A DNA stretch of 64,000 nt from Acidipila sp. EB88 (lineage in GTDB: Bacteria; Acidobacteriota; Terriglobia; Terriglobales; Acidobacteriaceae): contig NZ_QWEV01000005.1 of the NCBI RefSeq assembly GCF_003858395.1, positions 186,001-250,000 on the forward strand, read 5' to 3'. The notes beneath the pieces were generated by a model, which worked only from the letters and a program-made list of their open reading frames with translations, made no database searches and was not told the DNA's origin. Shown piece after piece: positions 26,368-36,810 of the stretch. A program made the translations under genes and the position numbers. The stretch's first letter is position 1. Each line of letters begins with the position of its first letter.

Positions 26368-28254
26368 CTAGCTGACAACCTCGACATCGCCTTCGCCGGG
26401 CGCGAGAAACAGGTTCTCTTCAATGCCGTGCTGCCGGGTGTACAGGTCGTAGTAGCGGCCGCCCAGCGCATACAGCGAGTCATGCGTGCCGCGCTCCACG
26501 ATCTGGCCGCCTTCAACCACCAGGATCTGGTCCGCCTTGCGAATCGTCGACAGGCGATGCGCAATCACAAACGTCGTGCGTCCCTGCATCAGCGTGTTCA
26601 GCCCGTGCTGGATCATCGCCTCGCTCTCCGAATCAAGTGACGAAGTCGCCTCGTCCAGGATCAGCAGGCGCGGATTGGCCAGCAGGGCACGTGCGATCGA
26701 AAGCCTCTGCCGCTGTCCGCCTGACAGCTTCACCCCGCGCTCGCCCACGATCGTGGCGTACCCCTCGTCGAAGCGTTCGGCAAACTCGTCCACGCGCGCA
26801 ATGCGGCAGGCATGCAGAAACGCTTCCTCTGAAGCACTCGGCAACGAGAACACAATGTTGTCTCGAATCGATCCATCGAACAGGAACGACTCCTGCAACA
26901 CCACGCCGAGCTGCGAGCGATAGCTCGCGAGGTCCACCGCGGCAAGGTCATACCCATCCACCAGGATCTCGCCGGAGGTAGCGTTGTGGAAGCCGCAGAT
27001 CAGCGAGATGATCGTGCTCTTGCCCGAGCCGGACGAGCCCACCAGCGCCGTGACCGTGCCCGGCGCGGCAGCGAACGAGATGCCGTGCAGCACAGGCTTG
27101 TCCTCGTCATACGCAAAGCGCACGTCGCGAAACTCCACCTGCCCGGCAAGCGGCGGGATCTGGATCTTGCGGTTGGGGTCGCCAAACTCTTCCCGCTCGC
27201 TCAGCACTTCCATCGTGCGATCGAGCCCGGCCATGGCTTCCGTTAACTGCGTGCCCACGTTCACCACCTGGAAGATCGGCGCGATCATGAACGCGAGCAC
27301 AGCCGTGTACTGGAAGTAGCCGCCCGGCGTCAGCCGGGCGCCCAGCACCTCCTGCCCACCGAAGAACATCACCAGTCCGCCCACGATCCCGAGGATCGCC
27401 GTTGCCGAAAGCGACAGCAGGCTCGTCGCCGTCAACGAAGAGATCACGTTGTTCAGCAAACGGTGCACGCCGCCTGAAAAGATCTCGGCCTCGCGCTGCT
27501 CGGCATGGTACCCCTTCACCACGCGCACGCCGCCAAGCGACTCGGTCAGACGCCCCGTCACCTCGGCGTTGATCTTGCCGCGCTCGCGAAAGATCGGGCG
27601 AATCGTCTTAAACGCCTTCTGCAGGATGAACACAAACACCAGCAGTACCGCGAACAGCACCACCGTCATCCGCGGGCTGGCCTTGACCAGGATGCCGAAA
27701 GCCACGATCGCCGTGATGATGCCGCCCACAAACTCGATCAACCCCGTGCCCACCAGGTTCCGGATTCCCTCGACGTCGGTCATGATGCGCGACACCAGCA
27801 CGCCGGTCCGGTTGGCATCGTAGAACGACACGGGCAAACGCCCGATGTGCTGCTGCACCTGTTCGCGCAGTTCCGTGATCATGCGCTGCGCGGCCTTGGA
27901 CAGGAGCTGTGTGAGCGCGTACGAACTGCTCGCCTGGATCGTGGTCGCCACAAACACCACCAGCACCAGCGGCAGCAAAAGCTGTGGCTTATGCGGCGCA
28001 AACACGCCATCCAGCAGGAACTTCGTCACGTACGGCAGCACCAGCCCCGCGGCGCTCTTGATAAACACCAGCAGCAGGCCAAACAGCAGCAGGAAGCGGC
28101 GCGGGCGCACCAGCTTCCACACCTCCGGCAGCACGCGCTTGAAGTCTGTCTTCTTTTTCGGCTGGTCGCCGGCAGCGGCGCGCACGGCGCCGCGCGTCGA
28201 CGAGCCGCGCTCTGCGTTTAACGGCATCGCGGAGCCACCACGCATGCTACTCAA
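26368..28254 (-). CDS. ABC exporter, fused membrane and ATPase domains (MsbA-like)
   Basis: Half-transporter of 628 residues that works as a homodimer exporting lipids, peptides or drugs. Residues of about 50-350 are a six-helix type I exporter membrane domain. The ATPase has Walker A VGSSGSGKST, Q-loop VLQESFLFDGSIRDNI, signature LSGGQRQRLSIARALL, Walker B LLILDEATSSLDSESE and switch His in VIAHRLST. All catalytic residues are intact. The 5' end overlaps the stop of the four-helix membrane gene by 4 bases; the AAA-like gene follows. The N-terminal 35 residues are Ser/Arg-rich and vary in this family, so the start may be at an internal ATG. Confidence 0.93.
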   Translation of the reverse strand: MSSMRGGSAMPLNAERGSSTRGAVRAAAGDQPKKKTDFKRVLPEVWKLVRPRRFLLLFGLLLVFIKSAAGLVLPYVTKFLLDGVFAPHKPQLLLPLVLVVFVATTIQASSSYALTQLLSKAAQRMITELREQVQQHIGRLPVSFYDANRTGVLVSRIMTDVEGIRNLVGTGLIEFVGGIITAIVAFGILVKASPRMTVVLFAVLLVFVFILQKAFKTIRPIFRERGKINAEVTGRLTESLGGVRVVKGYHAEQREAEIFSGGVHRLLNNVISSLTATSLLSLSATAILGIVGGLVMFFGGQEVLGARLTPGGYFQYTAVLAFMIAPIFQVVNVGTQLTEAMAGLDRTMEVLSEREEFGDPNRKIQIPPLAGQVEFRDVRFAYDEDKPVLHGISFAAAPGTVTALVGSSGSGKSTIISLICGFHNATSGEILVDGYDLAAVDLASYRSQLGVVLQESFLFDGSIRDNIVFSLPSASEEAFLHACRIARVDEFAERFDEGYATIVGERGVKLSGGQRQRLSIARALLANPRLLILDEATSSLDSESEAMIQHGLNTLMQGRTTFVIAHRLSTIRKADQILVVEGGQIVERGTHDSLYALGGRYYDLYTRQHGIEENLFLAPGEGDVEVVS

Positions 28255-28634
28255 GCGCTAAGCGCGCGCGCACGGCGCACCTGAATGAAGTTGCGCACGC
28301 ACAGCACGGTAAAGATCAGCAGCAGCACCGACATCGCCGCCTTCTCTTCCACCGCGATCGGCAGCTTGAACTGCACACCCTGCTTCATGCGGATGTAGTC
28401 GGCAATCGATTTCGCGGTACCAAGAAAGCCGAGCAGTCCGAGAGTCACGGCAATATGCATCGCCAGCGCACGCTGCTTCAGGTCGGTCGTGCGTGCAAAA
28501 TAGCCGCACAAGCCCAGAAAAACGCCAAAATACGCGGGAATAAGCGAGGTGGGAAACTTGCTGCCGGTGCCCATGTACGAGAGCACGCCCAGCAGAATCA
28601 GGATGATACCGAAGAGAATGGTGAGCCGTGCCAT
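28251..28634 (-). CDS. Four-helix membrane protein upstream of ABC exporter
   Basis: 127-residue hydrophobic protein with four predicted helices: ILFGIILILLGVLSYMG (N-terminal), SLIPAYFGVFLGLCGYFA, AMHIAVTLGLLGFLGTAKSI and AMSVLLLIFTVLCVRNFIQ, ending in a basic RRARALSA tail. It carries no enzymatic motif. The stop overlaps the ABC exporter start by 4 bases (ATGA on the minus strand), so it is translationally coupled to it. It resembles small hypothetical membrane proteins common in Acidobacteria and Planctomycetes; role unknown, perhaps an accessory of the exporter. Confidence 0.82.
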   Translation of the reverse strand: MARLTILFGIILILLGVLSYMGTGSKFPTSLIPAYFGVFLGLCGYFARTTDLKQRALAMHIAVTLGLLGFLGTAKSIADYIRMKQGVQFKLPIAVEEKAAMSVLLLIFTVLCVRNFIQVRRARALSA

Positions 28635-28687
28635 GATCGTGAACGCTCCACTCCCATCTTACCGGGTCCGCCGCTGGTGTCGGGCAG

Positions 28688-29203
28688 CTACTTCTCGGGA
28701 GTTGGTGCCGGCACAACGCCCAGCCGCTGCGCAATCTCCGCCGCCGAGGCCGCCGCGGTCGAAGCCGCCGACACATGCAGCGCATCCTCCGGCACCTCCA
28801 GCGTCGCTAACTGGCTGTCCAGCAGCGCCGGATTCATGAAGTGCCCGGGCCTGTGCTCCAGCCGCTGCTCCAGCAGTTGCTTCGGCGCTTCCAGCAGTGC
28901 GAACCGGACCGTGCCCGGCGCAAACCCTTCCACCAGCGTGTCCCGGTAGCTCTGCTTCAGCGCCGAGCAGGTCATGATGCCGCTCTTGCCCGCCGCCACC
29001 CAGCCGGCAAGCACCGCATGGAGGCTGGCCAGCCACGGCGCGCGATCCCCGTCGGTCAGCGGCACCCCGGCGCGCATCTTGTTCTTGTTCGCCTCGCTGT
29101 GAAAGTCGTCGCCCTCGGCAAACTCCCACCCGGTGAGCTTGCGCAGCGCCAGCCCCACCGTAGACTTGCCCGTCCCGGTCACGCCCATCAGGATCACGAT
29201 CAT
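28688..29203 (-). CDS. gntK: Gluconokinase
   Basis: 171-residue kinase that phosphorylates D-gluconate to 6-phosphogluconate, feeding the pentose phosphate or Entner-Doudoroff route. Visible motifs of the GntK group: the P-loop GVTGTGKST at residues 7-15, AEGDDFHSEANKNKM, GVPLTDGDRAPWL, and CSALKQSYRDTL. Length and motifs are complete. The start overlaps the stop of the SCO gene upstream by 4 bases, so it is translated with it, an odd pairing of a copper chaperone with a sugar kinase. No gluconate permease or GntR regulator is near. Confidence 0.95.
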   Translation of the reverse strand: MIVILMGVTGTGKSTVGLALRKLTGWEFAEGDDFHSEANKNKMRAGVPLTDGDRAPWLASLHAVLAGWVAAGKSGIMTCSALKQSYRDTLVEGFAPGTVRFALLEAPKQLLEQRLEHRPGHFMNPALLDSQLATLEVPEDALHVSAASTAAASAAEIAQRLGVVPAPTPEK

Positions 29204-30120
29204 GCAGCGCTCCCGGCCGTGGCCGGCTGCAGGGCCCGCTTCACGTCCGCCAGCACGGCAGCACTGGTCCAGTCATTGCCGCCATACCACTTCAGGATCC
29301 GCCCATCCGGCCCGATCTCCACCGTCGACAGCGTGTGCGTCAGCGTGCCGCCGGGCGCGGGCACGGAGCCCACGTCGAAGAAGTCCAGCACCCGCGCCAG
29401 CTCCGCCTCCGGAGGCGCCGCAAAGGTCCAGTGCGCAAAGGTCTCATTCACGTAGTTGCCCGTGTATGCCCCACCATACGAGCGCAGGGCAGCCGGGGTA
29501 TCGCGCGCCGGGTCGAAGGAAACGGTCAGCAGGTGGGTCGCCGCGTAAAGGGGCCCGGTCGCCGCAAGGCTCTTGTCGATCTCCGCAAAGTTCCGGCTCA
29601 TGCGCGGGCAGTAGTCCGAAAGCGGGCAGTGCGTGTACACAAACGTCACCAGCAGCAGCTTGCCGTGGAAGTCGCTCAGGTGCACCGTTTTGGCGTCCTG
29701 GTCCAGAAACGCAAAATCAGGAACTGCCTCCCCGGGCACCAGCGGCTTCATCAGCGACTGCGGCACGGGGTCGCGCACTTCCTTGGAGCTGTCCGTGATG
29801 CGTACCTGGTCGAGCGTAGTGCCGTCGCCCGTCACATCCAGCACGCCCGAGATCCGGTCGCCCTGGTGCACCTGCTTCAAAACCGCGGCGTCCGCAACGC
29901 GGTACGGCATGGTCATCGCGTCCATAAACCCCGGGATCGCCGCCGCGTCCAACTCGATCTCCCCGGAAGCAAGGTTCTCGCCCACGACTCTCCCAGAGAT
30001 CGGGTAGTGCCGAACCGGCCCTGCGTCGGCACGCGGCGCACCCGTCTGGCGGCAGCCGTTCGAGGCCAACATCGTGCAGGCAAGGGCGAAAACGGAGAAG
30101 GAGCGCGCAAAGGTAGCCAC
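29200..30120 (-). CDS. Fusion of CusF-like copper domain and SCO1/SenC domain
   Basis: Envelope copper protein, 306 residues, probably lipidated: the signal reads ACTMLASNGCRQ with the Cys at about residue 23. Residues of about 38-110 form a CusF-like copper domain with the Met-rich PGFMDAMTMPY. Residues of about 130-300 are an SCO1/SenC thioredoxin fold assisting CuA centre assembly in cytochrome oxidase. The copper cysteines are Cys165 and Cys171 in HCPLSDYCP, a C-x5-C spacing instead of the usual CxxxC; the distal His is in GTLTHTLSTVE. It heads a minus-strand run with gluconokinase. No oxidase genes are nearby. Confidence 0.9.
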   Translation of the reverse strand: MATFARSFSVFALACTMLASNGCRQTGAPRADAGPVRHYPISGRVVGENLASGEIELDAAAIPGFMDAMTMPYRVADAAVLKQVHQGDRISGVLDVTGDGTTLDQVRITDSSKEVRDPVPQSLMKPLVPGEAVPDFAFLDQDAKTVHLSDFHGKLLLVTFVYTHCPLSDYCPRMSRNFAEIDKSLAATGPLYAATHLLTVSFDPARDTPAALRSYGGAYTGNYVNETFAHWTFAAPPEAELARVLDFFDVGSVPAPGGTLTHTLSTVEIGPDGRILKWYGGNDWTSAAVLADVKRALQPATAGSAA

Positions 30121-30236
30121 GGTCCCAGTTTATACGTCGGCCCCGTTGCCCATCCGCTATGCCCCGGCACAGGGCGCGCCTTCCACGCGATCCACATGGC
30201 CGGCCACAGGGTGCGAACCGGTAAACTGGACCGGAG

Positions 30237-32993
30237 ATGGCCACCGGCTCCCCCGCTCTCCCGCATTTTTCCGCAGTGATCGCCGCGGCGCTTGAGCGCG
30301 GCGCGCACGTGCTCACCGCCAACGCCCGCGCCGCCCGCGCCCTCAGCGTTTCCTACGCGGAAGATGCCCGCGCTGCCGGCCGGCTCAGCTGGCGGGCTCC
30401 TGCCATCCAGGACTGGTCGAGCTGGCAGTGCGAGCAGTACGAGCAGCTCGCCGGCCGCAGCGCCGAGCCGCTCCCCCTGCTGCTGAGCACCCTGCAGGAG
30501 CAGCTTCTCTGGAAGCGCGTGCAAACGCAGCAAGCCCTCATGGTGGTTTCCCCCGACAAGCTGGCCGCCCTGGCGCAGGGTGCCTATGCCCTGCTGGGCA
30601 ACTACAACGCGCACGCATCCCGGCGCGCCTCGTGGGCAGCCGCGCACGAGGACGCCGAACACTTTCTGCGCTGGGCCGATGCCTTCGACGAGGAGTGCGA
30701 GGCGCTCGCGGTGCTGCCACCCTGCGCACTCACCGCCACCCTGGTTCGCCATGCCGCGCGGCTGCACACCGCTCCCGAGCTGTTGCTGGTCGGCTTTGAC
30801 CGGTTCACACCCGCGCAGAATGCGTTGCTGGATGCGCTGGAGCACACCGGCGTGCACGTCGGCACCATGCCCGACGGCGCCGAAGCCACTGACCAGCGCC
30901 TCGTCGCCGCCGAGGACGAGCAGGAAGAACTGCGCGCCTGTGCGCTGTGGGTGCGCGCCCGGTTGGAGCACGACCCTGGGCAACGACTCGCCGTGCTCGT
31001 GCCCGAGCTGTCCGGCACCCGCGCCGAGATCGACCGCGCTTTTCGCCGGGTGCTGCTTCCCCGCAGTGCCCAGTCCCCGCCAGGGGCGACACGCCTTCCG
31101 TACGAGTTTTCACTCGGCAGCCCGCTCGGCGAGGTTCCCGTCATCCAGGCTGCGCTCACCCTGTTGCGCTGGCTCGCCGGCCCGGTGCCTGGCTCCGAGG
31201 TCACGTGGCTGCTGGTCTCGGGCTTTGCCGCCATCGGCGCTGCGGAAAGCCGTCGTCTCGCCGAGGCCGATGTAGTGCTGCGGCGCAAGGGAATCCTCGC
31301 CACGGGACTGGGCATCGGCACGCTGCTGCGCCGCGGAGACGCGCTGCTGCCCGCAACCTTTGTGCAACGCTTCCACAAGGTGGAAAGCTGGGCCCGCCGC
31401 GAAGCCGGCAGGCAGCGCACTTACGCCGAGTGGGTGGAAGCAGTGGACACGCAGCTCAAGGACATGGGATGGCCCGGCCATGCCGAGCACGGCTCGCGCG
31501 CTTTCCAGGCCAGGAAGCGGTTCGACAGCCTGCTCGCACAGCTTGGCACGCTTGGCTTCGCCGGCGACACCGTGAGCTGGGCTGACTTTGTGCGCGAGGT
31601 CCAGGTCGCGGCGCACGGCACCCTGTTCGCCGCCGAGTCGCTGCATGCCCCGGTGCAGATTCTCGGAGCAGCCGAAGCATCCGGCCAGCAGTTCGACGCG
31701 GTGTGGTTTCTGCAGGTCACCGACGGCCGCTGGCCGCTCGGTGGCAGGGTGCACCCCCTGCTCGCGCCTGCCCTGCAACGCGATGCAGGGATGCCCCACA
31801 GCTCACCGGATGCTGACTACGAGCTGGCGCGCGAGCAGATGCGGCGCATCCTCCACAGCGCTCCCACGGTGGTGTGCAGCTACAGCAAACTGCTGAACGG
31901 TTCACCGGCGCGGCCTTCCCCTCTGCTGGGCAGCTTTGCCGGTGGCATCGCCGTCCCCGCCTCGGCGCCCGCGCCGCAGTGGCCCGACATGGAGTCGGCG
32001 TTTGCCACCGAACCGGTTGCAGTTGCCCCGTGGCTTGCCGAGCGTGCCGCCGGTGGCAGCGAAGTGCTCAAGCGACAGTCTGCCTGCGGCTTCCAGAGCT
32101 TCGCGCACCGGCTCGGCGCCAACGCGCTTGAAGAAGAAGCCTGGGGTCTCGATGCAGCCGACCGCGCAACCCTTCTGCATGCGGCGCTGCAGGAACTGTG
32201 GACCGTCGATCCCGCCGAAACCGCTACCGGCAAGCTGCACACGCGCGACGACCTGCGGCGCGCCATCGGCGATGGCAGCATCGACGACAAGGTCGCCTCA
32301 GCGGTGGAGCGAAGCTTTCGCAGCACGGTGCTGGCCGCCGGCAACGATCCCTGGCAGTTCCGCTACCTCACGCTCGAGCAGGAGCGGCTCTGCACGCGCA
32401 TCCACGCGTGGCTCGAGGTGGAGCAGGGCCGCGCCGAGTTTTCTGTCTTCGCGCTTGAAGACGAACTCGACTCCAGCATTCAGGGACAACTCGGCGCCTT
32501 GAAGCTCAGGCTGCGCACCGACCGGCTCGACCGGCTTGCCGATGGCAGCCGTCTGGTGCTCGACTACAAAACAGCCGACAAGGTCACCACCCGCCTCTGG
32601 GAAGGTGCGCGCCCCGACGAACCGCAGCTGCTGATCTACGCCTTGTTCGGCGGCATCGACAATGTGCAGGCGCTTGCCTTCGCGCAGATCCGCGCCGCCA
32701 AAACCGGGCTCATCGGCCTGGCGCGCGACCCGGCAACCCAGCTCATGCCGCGCAACAGCAGGGCCTCCAAAGAAGGCAAAGCCGCTCCGCCCGATCCCCG
32801 CACGCTTGACGACGCAATGATGCACGGCTGGGACCAGGCGCTGCGGGCACTCGCCGACGCGTACCTGCGCGGCGATGCACCCGTAAACCCGAAACACGGG
32901 GACGACACCTGCAAACAGTGCGGGCTGTACGGCATCTGCCGCGTGCGCTCGCTCAAGGCCGCCCCTGCATCGAACGGAGACCACAATGGCTGA
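30237..32993 (+). CDS. AddB-like PD-(D/E)XK nuclease
   Basis: 918-residue protein resembling the AddB/RexB partner of AddAB-type double-strand-break repair machines (the probable DNA repair protein group found beside a UvrD-like helicase). The N-terminal half is a degenerate helicase fold without a clear Walker A. The C-terminal nuclease domain shows TDRLDRLADGSRLVLDYKTA (the D...DYK catalytic signature). The extreme C-terminus has Cys residues in CKQCGLYGIC which, with an upstream Cys (RQSACGFQ region), could bind an Fe-S cluster as in AddB. It overlaps the downstream helicase gene by 8 bases. Divergent from the copper gene across 116 bases. Confidence 0.88.
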   Translation: MATGSPALPHFSAVIAAALERGAHVLTANARAARALSVSYAEDARAAGRLSWRAPAIQDWSSWQCEQYEQLAGRSAEPLPLLLSTLQEQLLWKRVQTQQALMVVSPDKLAALAQGAYALLGNYNAHASRRASWAAAHEDAEHFLRWADAFDEECEALAVLPPCALTATLVRHAARLHTAPELLLVGFDRFTPAQNALLDALEHTGVHVGTMPDGAEATDQRLVAAEDEQEELRACALWVRARLEHDPGQRLAVLVPELSGTRAEIDRAFRRVLLPRSAQSPPGATRLPYEFSLGSPLGEVPVIQAALTLLRWLAGPVPGSEVTWLLVSGFAAIGAAESRRLAEADVVLRRKGILATGLGIGTLLRRGDALLPATFVQRFHKVESWARREAGRQRTYAEWVEAVDTQLKDMGWPGHAEHGSRAFQARKRFDSLLAQLGTLGFAGDTVSWADFVREVQVAAHGTLFAAESLHAPVQILGAAEASGQQFDAVWFLQVTDGRWPLGGRVHPLLAPALQRDAGMPHSSPDADYELAREQMRRILHSAPTVVCSYSKLLNGSPARPSPLLGSFAGGIAVPASAPAPQWPDMESAFATEPVAVAPWLAERAAGGSEVLKRQSACGFQSFAHRLGANALEEEAWGLDAADRATLLHAALQELWTVDPAETATGKLHTRDDLRRAIGDGSIDDKVASAVERSFRSTVLAAGNDPWQFRYLTLEQERLCTRIHAWLEVEQGRAEFSVFALEDELDSSIQGQLGALKLRLRTDRLDRLADGSRLVLDYKTADKVTTRLWEGARPDEPQLLIYALFGGIDNVQALAFAQIRAAKTGLIGLARDPATQLMPRNSRASKEGKAAPPDPRTLDDAMMHGWDQALRALADAYLRGDAPVNPKHGDDTCKQCGLYGICRVRSLKAAPASNGDHNG

Positions 32994-35900
32994 CCTGCAG
33001 ATGGGACTCTTCGCTTCGACCACACCGGACACGCCCATCCAACCCGCCGAGACGCGCAGCTTCGACGAAGCCGCGGCGCACCCCCCCGCGCCCGAAGATG
33101 CCGAGGCGCGCAAACAGGCGATCGACATCGAGCGGTCGATCCTCGTGCAGGCCCCGGCAGGCGCCGGCAAAACCAACCTCCTGACCCAGCGCTATCTCGC
33201 CCTGCTCAGCGAGGTGGAAGAGCCGGAGCAGATCCTCGCAATCACCTTTACCAAGGCAGCAACCGCGGAGATGCGCGCACGTATCGTTGGCGCTCTCGAA
33301 GCAGCACAGCGGCACCCGCAGCCAGACACGCAGGACGAAACCAGCGTGCTCGCGCACAAGGCACTGCGGCATGCGGAGCAGCGCAACTGGCGCCTGCTCG
33401 AGCAGACACACCGGCTCGACGTGCAGACCATCGACTCGCTGTGCCTGCGGCTTGCCCACAGCCAGCCCCTGTTGTCGCGCTTCGGCGGCGCACTGGCTCC
33501 GGCCGAAAACGCCGACACCCTGTATGAGCAGGCTGCACGCCGCACCATGGCGCAGCTCGGCCGCGGCCACGACTCGGATCTCGAAGAAGCACTGGAGCTC
33601 CTGTTGTTGCTGCGCGACAACAACCTGCACGAATGCGAGCGCCTGCTGGCGACGCTGCTGCGTGGCCGCGACGCGTGGCTCGGCGTGCTGCCGCTCGGCC
33701 CTGCTGAAGACGTGAATTGGGACGAAGTGCGCGAACGACTCCAGCAGCCTTTTCAAAACAGCAACCGGCAAACGCTGGAGGCACTTGCGGAGAGCTTTGC
33801 GCACACGCCGGGGCTCGCACACGAACTGGTCGTAATGGCAGGCTACGCCGCCGACAACCTGGAAGACTCCTGCGAGCACAGGGCCGCCCTGCTGGCCATC
33901 CGCGAGCTACCCGACCTCGCCCAGTGCAGCCGCGAACAGTGGCTGGCGATCGCATGGCTGCTGCTCACCGGCGATCACGCGTGGCGCAGGCAGTGGACCG
34001 TGAACATGGGCTTCCCCGCTGCCGGCAAAAACCCCGGCAAGGAGTTGCGGGAGCAGCACAAGCAGCGCATCGAAGAATGCGCTCTCTCCCTGCAGCACAA
34101 CGACAGCGAAAACCCGTTACTGCAACCGCTGTTGTGCCAGTTGCGCAGCCTGCCCGCGACGGCCTACACCACCGATCAATGGCAAACCCTGCTCGCCGTG
34201 TTTCGCGTTCTGCGCCGCGCTGTTGCGGAGTTGCGCATCATCTTTGCCGAGGCCAACATGGTTGACTTCACGGAGATCGCGCAGGCAGCCGAGCAGGTGC
34301 TCAAGGACGAGTCCAGCATGCGCGGGCTGCTCGAGAGCGAACGCAAGCAACACATCCTCATCGATGAGTTTCAGGACACCTCGCGTGCCCAGTACCGGCT
34401 CGTGGCCGAACTGCTCCGCGAGTGGCGCCACGGCGACGGCCGCACCGTCTTTCTGGTCGGCGATCCCCTGCAATCCATCTACAGCTTTCGCCAGGCAGAG
34501 GTAGCCCTCTTCCACGAGACGCGGGAGCATGGACTGCCGTGCGGCGAGGACCGTCGCCACCCCTGCCACACCCTGCAGCTCACCCATAACTTTCGCTCGC
34601 ACGCATCACTCGTCGAAGCTCTCAACCAACGCCTCGCAAGGATGTTTCCACCCGCGCCTGCTAAGGGCGGCTTCAGCGACACCTTTGTTGCCGCGCACGC
34701 GTGGCCGCTCCAGGGCTTCGAAGACGCACTGGAGGTCCACCCCATCTTCGTGGAGAAGCAGCGCAACGAGTACGCGCGTGAAGGCGACGCCGACGAAGAT
34801 TTCGCGGAAGACCAGGCAGTCAACGATGCATCGAACCGCAAGAGCCGCCGCGAAGAAACCGAGGCCGTGATCCGCGTGCTGCAGCAGGAGCAGCCCCGCG
34901 TCGAAGCCGCGCTGGCCGCTGGTGCCTCGGAGTACCAGGTGGCCGTGCTGGTGCGCTCGCGGCCGCATCTCGCCGAGATTCTTCCAGCGCTGCGCGCAGC
35001 CTCGATTCCCTTCCGCGCAGTGGAACTCGAACCACTCGCCGATCAGCCTGAAGTGCACGACATGCTCATGCTGCTGCGCGCGCTGCTGCATCCCGCCGAT
35101 CGCGTCGCATGGCTCAGCGTGCTGCGCGCGCCATGGTGCGCACTGCTCATGCCAGACCTGCACATGCTTGCCGGCAACGACGACGTAAAGCTGCGACGGG
35201 CCACGATCGCGGAACTGATAGAAACACGAAGCGCATTGCTCTCCGAAGACGGGCAGCAGCGCGTGCTGCGCACAGGCAGCGTCCTCGCGACCGCACAGCG
35301 CGACCGACTCGCCGGCGGCAGCGATCTTGCCCTCGCCGCATGGCTTGAGCAGACATGGATGGCGCTCGGCGGCAGCGCGTGCGTCGATGCCAACGCGCGC
35401 GAAAACATCGAAGCCTTCCTTCGCCTTCTCGACACACTCGCTCCGAGCGGCATGGAAGTGCTCCGCGGCGATTTCGCACTGCGCCTCGCAAGGCTCTGCG
35501 CCGCGCCCGACGCTACGGTGAGCGATCGCTTCGGAGTGCAGGTCATGACCATGCACAAGGCCAAGGGTCTCGGCTTCGAAGTGGTGCTGCTCCCAGGCCT
35601 CGACCGCGTCACCATGAGCGACCCCAGGGCGCTGCTTGCCATGCTGCAGCGCGCGCAGCCCGGACAGAAAGGCGAGTCGGAGCTCCTGCTCGCTCCCATC
35701 GGCAGCCGTGAAGAAGCAACCAGCGATCCCACCTATGCGTGGGTCATGCAGCAGAAAGCCACGCGCGATGCTGAAGAACGCCGGCGCCTTTTCTATGTAG
35801 CGTGCACACGCGCGCGCAAGCGTCTGCACCTGTTTGCGCTGGTGCAGCACAGCAAGGGCGAGATCGCCGTCCCGCGCGGCACATCGTTGCTTGCCGCGGC

Positions 35901-36803
35901 ATGGCCCGCGCTGGGCGAAGAAATCCTCGAGCAGTGGCCCAGAACCAGGCTGCAAGCGCACGCACCCTCGCGCTCGTGGACACGCCGCAACCTCTCGAGG
36001 CTGCACCCTCTACTGGGCTGTCCCTCGCCGCAAGTGCTGCCGACAACGCGCCGCTGCTTGCACCCGCCAGCCCAGCCGCAAAGCCGCAGAAAGGTTTGTA
36101 TCGCCTTCCCGCAGACTGGGCGCCACGCACCGCCGCAGCCGATGTCGCATGGAACAGCGCCACCACAAACGCTGCGCAGGAACTGTTCCGCCGCAGCGAG
36201 GGCTCGCTCGCCGCACGCGCGCGGGGCAATGCCATGCATGCGTTGCTTGAGCGCTTGAGCGACCTTTTCGCCGCGCGCGATGCGCAGGCACCCAACGAGG
36301 CCAGCGAGTTCGAAGCGTGGCGCAGCGCTCTCGCTAACAGCGCGGAACGCGTGCTGCGCGAAGCAGCGTTTGAGCCGCGCGCTGCGCACCACGAAGCACA
36401 GCTACTGGCCTCGCACGCGTTGCGTGTCGCCACCGATCCCATCGGCCGCTGGCTGCTGCAACCGCATGCCGGGGGCGCCAGCGAAACCACCTGGCAGCAC
36501 TGGGATGCCGACGGCCACCTGCGCACCCTGCGTGTGGATCGCAGCTTCCTCGCGGGAGAGACAGCAGGCAGCACCGGCGAAGACTGTCTCTGGATCGTTG
36601 ACTACAAGACCGGAAGCCGCCGCCCCGATGCCTTCGCGGAAGACGCTGCACGCGCAACGTGGCTCACTGAGCAGAAGCTGAAGTGGGCTCCACAGCTGGA
36701 AGCCTACGGAGCAGCGCTGCGGCACACGGGCAGCGCCGAGCGGCCGCTTCGTTATGGCCTCTACTTTCCAGAGCTGCTCGCCTTCAAGTGCTGGCATGAG
36801 TAA
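32986..36803 (+). CDS. AddA-like UvrD helicase-nuclease (frameshifted)
   Basis: Superfamily 1 helicase with C-terminal nuclease, the motor partner of the upstream AddB-like protein. Motifs: Walker A VQAPAGAGKTNLLTQRY near residue 50, Ia ITFTKAATAEMRARI, II HILIDEFQDTSRAQY, III VFLVGDPLQSIYSFRQ, IV THNFRSH, V VMTMHKAKGLGFEVVLLPG, VI RLFYVACTRARKRL. After about 35937 the starting frame becomes Arg/Pro-rich and ends at 36258, while the -1 frame carries a good C-terminal half with the nuclease motif LWIVDYKTGSR up to 36803. One added G or C at 35936-35940 restores 1272 residues. Unrepaired, the protein keeps the helicase but loses its nuclease. Confidence 0.85.
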
Positions 36804-36810
36804 GCAGCCG

